Shown one piece after another: positions 56,527 through 64,000 of a DNA stretch of 64,000 bases (positions are counted from its first letter, which is position 1; each line of letters starts with the position of its first letter). The notes beneath the pieces were generated by a model. That model was not told the DNA's origin. It searched no databases and was given only the letters and a program-made list of their open reading frames with translations. The stretch is taken from positions 124,001 through 188,000 of the forward strand of contig QPMI01000640.1 of assembly GCA_004431415.1 (NCBI GenBank), in the 5' to 3' direction. The position numbers and the translations under genes were made by a program. The stretch comes from Cyanophora paradoxa. Its lineage: Eukaryota; Glaucocystophyceae; Cyanophorales; Cyanophoraceae.

Positions 56527-57025
56527 ATGGCGCCGAAGTCGGGCATCGGTGCGGCTCTGCGATCGCTGGCGTAGCTGCGGATCTGATCTCTGAACCTTTT
56601 TGCAGCCGTTGGGCTCAACAAGGGCCACGTGACCACCAAGCGCGAGAAGATCGTGCGGCCGGCGAGCCGGAAGGGGGTCAGTCGCTCCCCAGCTAGTGTC
56701 TAGAGGCCTGCTGCACGCGGGCCTCGCGACCGCACGCCTCGCTAACCCGCTCCGGCCGCAGACTCTCGGCAAGCGCGTGAAGCTCATCCGCGAGGTGATC
56801 CGTGATGTGACTGGCTTCGCCCCGTACGAGCGCCGCATGCTCGAGCTTCTGAAGGTCGGCAAGGACAAGCGCGCCCTCAAGTTCGCCAAGAAGCGGGTCC
56901 GCTGTGCATGTGCTTCTCGAGCGCCGCCCCTCCTGACCCGATCGCAGCTCGGCACCCACATCCGCGCTAAGCGGAAGCGGTCCGAGATGGAAACCGCGCT
57001 CCGCCACATGCGTGCCAAGCACTAA
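56527..57025 (+). CDS. RPL36: 60S ribosomal protein eL36
   Basis: Four exons with canonical GT-AG introns: 56527-56548, 56607-56676, 56762-56896 and 56948-57025. The product runs [20 protein letters not shown], then [49 protein letters not shown] and [20 protein letters not shown], about 100 residues, typical for eL36. It is a small basic protein of the large ribosomal subunit. It sits head-to-head with the TFIIH p62 gene, 93 bp apart, so the two probably share a promoter region. Clean splice joins here helped calibrate the intron rules used elsewhere in the window. Confidence 0.97.
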
Positions 57026-57276
57026 GCTGCTTGTGCATGATCACGTGGTCGCCTACCTCGGCAATCCTGTATGGAGTTTCTGTGACTCCATCAATCAACC
57101 CCGGCATCAGATGTATCGCCGAGCACGCGGGGCCAGGCGCTATCGGGCGGCGAGCGAGCCCTGGCGGGGCGCTGTTTCCGGCTAGCAGCTTAGCTCTGAG
57201 CGGGGCGCCGGGCTTGGGCTCTGCGGCTCTTTCAGTCATCCCTTTTCCGCCTTTATCCTCCCGTTTCGTTCTACTT

Positions 57277-57411
57277 GCCCAATTAAAAACGGAGTGCGGG
57301 GGATGCAGACCCCCCGTGCCCTGTCCTGTCTTGGGCGACAGCGACTCTTCCATGTTCCTGTCGTGGGCGCTATACTAATGGCGCTTACGGTGACTTATTG
57401 GGGACAGTTCC
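57277..57411. repeat. 135-bp direct repeat, copy 1
   Basis: Bases 57277-57411 recur at 57631-57765 with only two differences. The unit contains a hairpin-forming GGGGG-ATGCAGA-CCCCC segment. It lies downstream of eL36 in a gene-free stretch. It matches no RNA gene that I recognise. Confidence 0.9.
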
Positions 57412-57630
57412 CGCTGTTCTTCCACTATCTCTCTTTTCCCGTCTCCGTGCCCTTACGAAACAGCGGCATAGGAGCCCGCGGGCTCTGCCTATGCTCTGTT
57501 GACATTTTGTCATGGGCCAGAGGAATCGCTTCCAGGATCGTTCCAGTTGTGCTCTGTCGCTCTCCGGCGCAGCTGGTGGTTTACAATGGGCACATCTTCC
57601 ACCCATTCTCTAGAAGCCCCTCTTTCGTTT

Positions 57631-57765
57631 GCCCAATTAAAAACGGAGTGCGGGGGATGCAGACCCCCCGCGCCCTGTCCTGTCTTGGGCGACAGCGACT
57701 CCTCCATGTTCCTGTCGTGGGCGCTATACTAATGGCGCTTACGGTGACTTATTGGGGACAGTTCC
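57631..57765. repeat. 135-bp direct repeat, copy 2
   Basis: Second copy of the unit at 57277-57411, in the same orientation, 220 bp after the first copy ends. Two substitutions distinguish the copies, suggesting recent duplication or gene conversion. Confidence 0.9.
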
Positions 57766-58150
57766 TCGCACTCGCCCCCGGGCCCCCCGATAGAGAGTCC
57801 TTTCACGACCCGGGCCCTGCGCTACGAAGGAAGCCCTCCAACCCCACTCGTGCTTGCCCATGCGGCTCCCAGCGAGTTTTCACGTGCACGTATACGTAGG
57901 CGTGTCGTTTCGAATTCACAAAGCTTAAGATAACCCGGATTCTCGGGCGTGAGATTCAGCTGCAGGCCTAGGGCCGGGCGAAAAAAATTGAAGACTAGTA
58001 CTAGTATTGGCGGTGGCAATGCATGTCTTAAATTCATTAAGCTTGCAGACGTCCATATTTGTCTAGCCTAGATCCGTATATAAAATCTGCGGGGCCACAG
58101 TACGGCCCATCCCGTACCGCATTCAATCTAGTCAGTCTCCGGGTACCAGT

Positions 58151-59482
58151 CTAGCTCCAGACATCTCCTTTAAAGATTCTGAGGACGCCGGGATACGTGG
58201 ACCATGGCGCCAGGCGGGCCCTCACACTCGCCCCAGCGTCCTTCTGTGGGGGCGTCAGGTGGACCTGATGGGCGGAGGGAGTAGAAGGGGGAGGGGTACG
58301 AGCCATGATCTTCTCGTGGAGAGCCCAAGACTCACGAGGAAGTAGCAAATCGCATTCTCTGGACCCAGAACCGGAGGAGGGGGAGGGTAGAAGTGTGAGC
58401 CGGGTACACAGCAAAGAAGGGCATTGTCTCGCGCACCGAAGGCACGTCGCGGGGCAGAAGTCGCCTACGTAGTGGGTCGCGGGTCAAATTTCGCAGGAGA
58501 GAGAGAGGGCGCACTCGAAGGAGATATCGACGTACCCCCTCCGTCCCCGAGGTACACGATGCGGGCCCATGACCCCTCTGCCAGGATCGAGCGGACGATG
58601 GAGCCTGCGGGGGCCATGGAAGAGGGTCGCGCGGACAGAGACACGGTCGCAGGGATATGCGGACCCTTGCACAGGTTGGGCGGGCAGAGCGGGCAGCCGT
58701 GCGGGGGCAGCTCGGGGGCGTGGTAAGGCCGGACCCGCAGCGGGCCGCGCCCGCTGCTTTCAAGGTGCGCGGGGTTGGTATACACATGCGAGAAGAGCTC
58801 AGCGACGCCGTAATGCTGCGCGGGGTTCGCTCGTTCGTGTACTGGACTCCGAGGCCGCGATTCGAATTGGAGCGGACCCTGCAGATCGTGTCGATGAAGT
58901 TCGTGTTGGCGTCTGAGATGATGCGAAGTTCAAAGCCGCGGGCGTGCGACTCGCGGAGGACCTCCAGCATGGCCGGGTGCTGCGTCACGCGCGCTTAGCC
59001 TGAGCCTCGCAGCAGCACCTGCGCGGCCTGACCAAAGTGCAGGTCTGAAGCGCACGGGCCAGGTCTTCCGGACTGTGTCCCCGATGCCAGAGGATGCCCA
59101 GCATCCGATCTAAGCGCGTACGGATTCAGAGCTTAAGCGTGCGGATCGCACCCCCAAGCAGATCGCCTAGGCGAAGGCATTAAGAACATTCAGGCATTCA
59201 TTCTAATAGAAGAACATAATAATAAGAGCAAAAAAACGGACCCATGAGCTGCGTCCAGCCGATGCGCTCCGCCGCTTGAATCTCACGCATCTCGTTGATC
59301 ATATCGGGAGACAGCACCGTAAAGATGTGCGTGTCACTGTTTTCGTCGATCTGCGAAGAGTCTCGCACACTTGACAAGGCATGCAGCCGCGCCGAGGCGT
59401 GCGTGCGTACCAGCGTGTGATCGAAGTCGAAAAGGACGAGCACCTTGCCTTCTCTCAAGTCTGCCATCTCTCCAAACTTCAA
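58151..59482 (-). CDS. PHOSPHO-type HAD phosphatase
   Basis: Minus-strand gene. The first exon has KVLVLFDFDHTL with the HAD motif DFDxT. After an intron (donor GTACGCACG) the next exon begins IDENSDTHIFTVL, the DENSDTW-like segment typical of PHOSPHO1/PHOSPHO2 and plant thiamine-phosphate-type phosphatases, then MINEMREIQAAERIGWTQLM. Later exons give HPAMLEVLRESHARGFELRI with IISDANTNFIDTI (motif II, SDAN), VYTNPAH, PYHAPELPPHGCPLCPPNLCK (the Cys-rich CP-x-N-x-CK signature), RIVYLGDG and GDFCPATCLR (motif III/IV), LPRESWALHEKIM and LAPWSTYPGVLRIF at the end. All four HAD motifs are visible. The natural substrate may be phosphocholine, phosphoethanolamine, pyridoxal or thiamine phosphate; the sequence does not decide. 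Start could also be the Met five codons downstream. Confidence 0.85.
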
Positions 59483-60147
59483 TCCACACCTACGTGCCCC
59501 ACGCGCAGGCGAGGTCGAGCAGGCGAGGTCGTGTGCCTGTGCGCTCCGCTATCTGCCTGTGCGCTCCGCTTCGCGTGAACTTGCAATCAATATTGGTAAC
59601 TGGGGTGTCTTGCTGGCCCAGCTGCAGTACTAGTGGCGCGCGGCTATAGCTAGCGCGCGCTCTGAAGGGAATTCAAATTCAGGCACCCCCCTTCCCCCCC
59701 ACCCCCGGCCCCACTCGAGGAACGGGCAACCATGCATGCAATGGCCACGAGCCAGCTGCAGCTGGAGCTATAGCTAGCGCTCAGCGGCTTGCGCGGCTCA
59801 TGCACCGGATGCTCGATGATGCATCGGCTTCTTCTGATCATATATAATCATGAGCCGCTGAGCGGAATCGATGTCGCGTGTCGGACGTCGATTATATATA
59901 GGTGGGCCTTTGTGAAGCGTTGAGCTCTCGAGCTTGCCCCTTCGCTGTCAATGCATTGTTAACCCTCGGAGGTTGCATGAGTCACGCGTCGCGGAGGTTT
60001 GGGTGTTATATTGCGATCAGGTACACGCTGCACTAACAGGGGGGCTAGCACTAACCGACGCGGGGAGTAACAGCCGGTGTACCCCTCGGGGGGCCTCCCG
60101 GCCTCTAACGATGCTCAGGCTCTAACTGAATGCTGTACCCCCCGCTG
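59483..60147. other. Intergenic region with dyads
   Basis: No exon recognised. There are two copies of TGCCTGTGCGCTCCGCT in tandem at about 59533-59570. An inverted pair GCTCAGCGGCT (about 59778) and AGCCGCTGAGC (about 59852) flanks a segment with ATATATAATCATG. TATATATA words at 59838 and 59893 may be promoter-like. Confidence 0.45.
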
Positions 60148-61249
60148 TTACTGCCCGAACCTTCCGAACTTGCGTAATTCGGCCTCGCCCTGTACCCAGT
60201 GGCTGGTGTCGTCCATCCATTCGCGTACCTCCCTCTGACGCTTGAGTGACTCACGCTGCTCGGGGGTAGGGGAGGGGGGCCTTCGAGGCGGGGTGGGGAA
60301 GGGGGTACGGTGGCAAAATTCAGCCACTCGGGGGGTATGCCGAATTCGCCGTGAACGATCCTCTGCGGTGTGAAATACCGGTCGCTGCTCACGGCCAAGT
60401 GGAAGAACGCGCTCCTGAGCCCGGAGAGGAAGCGTGGTTGCATGAATGGCTGCTGGAGGGACTCGTCGCGCCAGGGGGCTACGAAATCAATGATACGCTG
60501 CTGTACCTGCGCGGGCAGGGCAAGGATCTGGCTCTTGCGGTTCGCAAAGGCCGTCCACAGCGCTTGCAGGTCGGCCCAATCGCCGTTCAGATCCCTGCGT
60601 TCGCGCCTCAGGTACGATCTCGGGTTCTCTGTCATACCCATCAAGCCCGCGGCCCTGATCATCTCCCTGTCCGGGAGCTCTCGCTCGTCGTGGAATTCGT
60701 CTCTAATCCAGCGCACAAGGTAGAGCACGCGCTCCATGAAGTTCTCCGCCGGCGAGCCGCCCCTGAGGACGTGCGCCTCCCCTCCAGCACTGCGTTCGCA
60801 TCCTCCAAGTCCACGTTCCGCTGTCGAATCTCCCCGTCCAGGTCGCCGTTGTTGTACAGCACGTCGGACTCGCGTGTTCGCGCCATGCTCGCGGCTCGGT
60901 GAGAATTTATACCTGTACCCCTACTCGCGGTCGGGGTACCTGTCGCCGGGCATCAGCCTCGCGCGCTTCCGCATCTCCGCCTCCCGGGTAGCCAGTTCTT
61001 CGGGTCGTTGCTCCACTCCTCCCATTCGCGTATGTCCCGTCTGACGTCACGCGGGGCGGGGCGTTTATCGGTGGGGCGGGCGGGGCTGGCAGGGCCTGGC
61101 GCGGGGGTTGAGGCCCCTGTTCCACGAGTACTCGGGTACTCTTCCCATCCCAGGGGTACCAGATTCATCGGAATTGGCTCAACTTCGAATTGGGGCTTTT
61201 TGACGTGATAATCATAGTTTGTGACATACGCCGTCACAGCCGAGCGCAA
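60148..61249 (-). CDS. Uncharacterised protein with two related REW-type segments
   Basis: Minus-strand gene with several exons, no family recognised. The 5' part has YDYHVKKPQFEVEPIPMNLV and a Pro-rich stretch, then DVRRDIREWEEWSNDPKNWL followed in another frame by TREAEMRKRARLMPGD. The middle has MARTRESDVLYNNGDLDGEI and ENFMERVLYLVRWIRDEFHD, ERELPDREMIRAAGLMGM, WADLQALWTAFANRKSQILA and QQRIIDFVAPWRDES. The 3' exon gives RESLKRQREVREWMDDTSHW and VQGEAELRKFGRFGQ, echoing the first segment (REW-6/7-residues-W-x-x-x-EAE-x-RK). The protein is acidic/basic helical and might be of viral or mobile-element origin because of its neighbours, but there is no diagnostic domain. Exon joins are approximate. 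Confidence 0.45.
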
Positions 61250-61661
61250 GCGCGAGAGTCGCGCAAATTTACGTCGTCCATTGCGAGTCCCTTGCCTTCG
61301 CGTACCACTCGAGGATTTGCATGCGAATGTGGTCCGGGAGGGTCGAGAGTATGCTGAGCTTGGAGCCCAGGGCGAACCAGATGCGCTTGAACTCGTCGAT
61401 AATCCTGCCCTCGTCGTGGCTCCGAACGTAAAGGGCCCCGCCAGAGTTGTAATGCGTGTCTAGCCACCCTGCCGGGCCAGCTCTAGCACCGGCCAGGGTT
61501 GGCGCTGTCGATTCGGTCGCGAGGCCTGCTCTACCACCAGCGTCTAAGGTCCTTGACCTGATCTATGAACTGTGCGATCACGTCCCTGGGCGCTTCCTCT
61601 GCATCCGACATTTGCAATTGCACACATCAAGAAATTCTAAACGCTACTGCGAGGCTACGCT

Positions 61662-62316
61662 ATGCATACCGATACAAATTGCGAGACTTTGCAACAGGGG
61701 AGCGCAGCGTGGCACGCGGCGCGCCGTGAAAAACTAACTGCATCTAATTTTGCGGCTGCGTGCGGCATAAACCCCTGGAAATCCAGGCCCGCCTGTGGCG
61801 GAGCTAAGCGGGATAGCGGAGGAAAACAACTTTGACAACCCTGCCCTAACCTATGGGCATGACTATGAGCCCCTCGCGGTCTCTCTCTACAAAACGTCGA
61901 ACAACAACGTGGACGTGCAACATACTGGATTGCACGAACATAAGGAACTGCCCTTCCTGGCGGGCAGCCCGGACGGGCTGATTGGAAGCGATCGTATACT
62001 TGAAATAAAATGCCCCTACAAACAAGAACTCTACGAAAAGGTCCCAACTTATTACATGCCCCAGCTCCAGGGCCTGCTGGACATAACGGGCCGCGACTGG
62101 GCCGAACTTTTCTGTTTCACGCCTCTGCGCGTGCAAACGTGGTACGTCAGACGGGACGAGAGGTACATCAAGCTCATGAGGAAGTGCTTACATCTATTTT
62201 GGATGCACGTCAAGGAGGGCACGCCGCCCGAGCCCTACAGCGATCGAATGAAGTCAGAGAACCTCAGCGAGGAGCAGGCGGCGCTGCGCGAGTTTAAGTC
62301 GTACGCCCTCCTCTAG
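61662..62316 (+). pseudogene. YqaJ-type viral recombinase/exonuclease, frame-broken
   Basis: From ATG 61662 one frame gives QQGSAAWHAARREKLTASNF and AAACGINPWKS, the N-terminal signature of the YqaJ/lambda-exonuclease family, and would stop at about 61833. The rest continues in another frame from about 61795: LTYGHDYEPLAVSLYKTSN, LPFLAGSPDGLIGSDRILEI and KCPYKQELYEKVPTYYMPQL, with the nuclease residues PDG and E-I-K intact, to the stop at 62314. No good splice sites explain the change, so either a small indel inactivated the gene or the assembly has an error. It is intronless and less GC-rich than its neighbours, suggesting a viral or mobile-element origin. Such nucleases resect double-stranded DNA ends for single-strand annealing. 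Length is close to the usual 200-220 residues. Confidence 0.75.
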
Positions 62317-62655
62317 TGTCCCGACCCTCTCAGATATTAATTTAAAGATCTGGGAGGGTCGGGACACGTCTCTTGGTCAGACTACTTATGTACGCCCTCC
62401 TCTAGTGTCTCGACCCTCTCAGATATTAATTTAAAGATCTGGGAGGGTCGGGACACGTCTCTTGGTCAGACTACTTATGTACGCCCTCCTCTAGTGTCTC
62501 GACCCTCTCAGATATTAATTTAAAGATCTGGGAGGGTCGGGACACGTCTCTTGGTCAGACTACTTATGTACGCCCTCCCTCCTCTAGTGTCCGGACCTTT
62601 CCAATAATCTATAAAGAAAGTAGGGAGGGTCCGGACACGTCTCTTGGTCGGACTC
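62299..62655. repeat. Tandem 89-bp hairpin repeats (four units)
   Basis: Units begin at 62314, 62403, 62492 and 62585 (periods 89, 89 and 93). Each contains an inverted repeat whose arms read GTGTCCCGACCCTC and GAGGGTCGGGACAC around an AT-rich centre (AGATATTAATTTAAAGATCT). The fourth is diverged, but its arms have changed together (TGTCCGGACC/GGTCCGGACA), preserving pairing. Each unit also repeats TACGCCCTCCTCTAG, the final codons and stop of the YqaJ-type gene. Confidence 0.95.
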
Positions 62656-62931
62656 ACCGTAGCTTGGTGTAGCTCAGGCCCAGGCGGGGAAGGCGAGTCT
62701 GCAATGAATCAGACCCCACAGGATTTGGTTGAGCTGCTCTTTGCAGGGGGCAGGAAGGCGGCCGCAGAGGGCTAGGGAGACTAGATCTAATTAGTAATCC
62801 CACACCGCGCATGTGCAAGCGACAGAGAACGAAGTGAGTAAATGCAGATCGATGATACGGCAATCATGAGTTGTTCAGAAAAGGTCGGGACACATAGAGA
62901 GTGCATGCCCTCACTCTCGTCCGCCCTCGCA

Positions 62932-62981
62932 ATGTCCCGACCCTCCAGATCTTTAAATTAATATCTCAAAAGGTCGAGACA
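62932..62981. repeat. Inverted, diverged copy of the hairpin element
   Basis: The stretch TGTCCCGACCCTCCAGATCT to GGTCGAGACA matches the hairpin in the 89-bp repeats, read in the opposite orientation (the spacer runs AGATCTTTAAATTAATATCT). A further AAGGTCGGGACACA half-arm lies at about 62880-62893. Between 62660 and 62930 no gene is seen. Confidence 0.8.
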
Positions 62982-63027
62982 TTCATTGATCATATGCATG
63001 ACGTCACTTGAATTCGCACGTTCGTAT

Positions 63028-63954
63028 TTACACACTGGCACGCGCATCCCGTTCGCGAAGTCCACACTGTGACATCCGACAATCACACGCGCCTGTGAAT
63101 GAGAGCATAGCAGTCGGAGAAAACGTTGTAAACCTCTGGAAGCTTGGCGCCATGCCTGCCCTTGCCTGCTTAGCCTGGCGCTCTACTGCGTCGTCGAGCA
63201 TGTCTTCCTCCCACGTGATGTAGCGTCGCTTTCGGCTGCCCATTTGCCCTCCGTCCGCGTCGGAGAAAGCGCGTCTCACTCCGAGGTACTTCTCCAGCAG
63301 GTACTTGATGACTTGCCAAGACTGCTGCGAGAGCCGCTTCTTCTCACCGTCCGCTGCATCGAAGCGGGGCGCGCGCTCGTCCAGACTCTGCAGAGCCGCG
63401 TACGCCTCCCGACCCTCCGGCGACGCCAGGGCCGCGTAGGCTTCGTCCGACCACAGAGCACGCCCCGCGAGCTTTCCATACCCCCGCCAGCCGAAGAGTT
63501 TCTTGAACAGCGCGACGACCTTCGATACCTTGAGGCGCTCAGCAGTAGGCACGATCTCGGCAACGTCCGCGCCATGCTTCAGCACCAGCGTGACCACGGC
63601 AGTGAGCGGGATGGAGTAGAACGAATCCCACATCCAGGCGACGTCTCCTTCGGTCAGCTCGCTCGGATCCTTGGCCAGGAACGCGGCGATCGACGTGCGA
63701 GCAAGCGAAGCAACCTTCTCGATGTCCAGCTTAGCGAGAGACTCGCGGGACTGCCTCCAGGCCAGCACCGTGCTCCACAGATCGACGGGCTCCAGCGCGC
63801 CCGCCTCCAGCACGCTCCTGATCTCGCGCAGCCGCTGCTCCTTCTCCTGCTTCGGTCCGCTCGGGTTTTGATCCTCCGTGACTTGCACGTTCATCAGCGC
63901 GCAGGTCGACATCAGCCGCAGGCGCGCTGCCACTGCGAGGCGCCGAGTGGGCAT
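63028..63954 (-). CDS. Uncharacterised intronless protein, 308 residues
   Basis: A single uninterrupted reading frame, unusual among the intron-dense genes here. It is hydrophilic and helical with many Glu, Lys and Arg: KQEKEQRLREIRSVLEAGAL, LAKLDIEKVASLARTSIAAF, DVAWMWDSFYSIPLTAVVTL, KVVALFKKLFGWRGYGKLAG and WQVIKYLLEKYLGVRRAF. No membrane helix, zinc motif or catalytic signature is evident, and I do not recognise the family. Another Met (at MSTCALMNVQ, 14 codons later) is an alternative start. Together with the adjoining YqaJ-type gene and hairpin repeats, it may belong to an inserted viral or mobile segment that continues past the right edge of the window. Confidence 0.55.
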   Translation of the reverse strand: MPTRRLAVAARLRLMSTCALMNVQVTEDQNPSGPKQEKEQRLREIRSVLEAGALEPVDLWSTVLAWRQSRESLAKLDIEKVASLARTSIAAFLAKDPSELTEGDVAWMWDSFYSIPLTAVVTLVLKHGADVAEIVPTAERLKVSKVVALFKKLFGWRGYGKLAGRALWSDEAYAALASPEGREAYAALQSLDERAPRFDAADGEKKRLSQQSWQVIKYLLEKYLGVRRAFSDADGGQMGSRKRRYITWEEDMLDDAVERQAKQARAGMAPSFQRFTTFSPTAMLSFTGACDCRMSQCGLRERDARASV

Positions 63955-64000
63955 GCCGGCGCGGCGGCTCCCGCGGTGGCTAGCCTTCAGGTCCAGGTAG

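Larger units (their letters stand above)
57026..58150. other. Intergenic region holding the 135-bp repeats
   Basis: About 1.1 kb between the end of eL36 and the 3' end of the phosphatase gene. Apart from the two repeat copies, no exon was found. The stretch between the copies (57412-57630) is less GC-rich than the flanking genes and is not repeated. Confidence 0.5.

Noticed and set aside
62299-62655. CRISPR-like array
   Set aside because: Units are contiguous 89-bp duplications with identical spacers and an internal hairpin; there are no variable spacers, and the DNA is eukaryotic.

Overview
This window is nuclear DNA from a GC-rich unicellular eukaryote, most likely a marine microalga. The composition, the very short and numerous introns (mostly about 50-75 nt, many with GC rather than GT donors) and the gene set fit a haptophyte or a stramenopile alga such as a pelagophyte. 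I cannot settle the lineage from sequence alone. Almost every gene is broken into many small exons, so genes were recognised by joining conserved motifs across introns. Coordinates are spans from the inferred start to the stop. Exon limits quoted in the entries were read by hand.

Layout. 1-2.4 kb (-): late-embryogenesis-abundant-like gene built from tandem 151-bp units, each one exon plus one intron. 2.7-4.3 kb (+): NAD(P)-binding atypical short-chain dehydrogenase. 4.7-8.4 kb (+): selenocysteine lyase fused to selenophosphate synthetase. 9.9-12.1 kb (+): GH99 endo-mannosidase-like. 12.8-14.9 kb (+): acyltransferase-3 membrane protein. 15.1-17.2 kb (-): TKL-type protein kinase. 17.7-19.2 kb (-): weak helical hypothetical. 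20.2-22.9 kb (-): armadillo-like helical protein. 23.04-23.44 kb: a 408-bp MITE with target-site duplication. 23.6-29.0 kb (+): DPYA-repeat protein ending in a C19orf44-like (DUF4614) domain. 29.9-37.7 kb (+): giant redox protein (haem peroxidase-like, DOMON, cytochrome b561, cytochrome b5, FAD/NAD reductase). 39.0-41.0 kb (-): serine O-acetyltransferase. 41.3-46.1 kb (+): CLC chloride channel/exchanger with CBS domains. 46.3-47.0 kb (-): possible small membrane protein. 47.3-50.1 kb (+): RBR-type E3 ubiquitin ligase. 51.2-52.8 kb (+): TatD nuclease. 53.0-56.4 kb (-): TFIIH subunit p62/Tfb1. 56.5-57.0 kb (+): ribosomal protein eL36. 58.2-59.5 kb (-): PHOSPHO-type HAD phosphatase. 60.1-64 kb: a different-looking island with an unknown gene, a frame-broken YqaJ-type nuclease, tandem hairpin repeats and an unknown intronless ORF.

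The genes are mostly unrelated housekeeping and membrane functions. Two stand out as integrated multi-enzyme designs. The lyase/SPS fusion would release selenium from selenocysteine and activate it in one polypeptide. The peroxidase-to-reductase protein would carry electrons from NAD(P)H through FAD, b5 and b561 haems toward a peroxidase-like domain, resembling a dual oxidase assembled from other parts. The LEA array is a third highlight: a gene growing by duplication of complete exon-intron modules.
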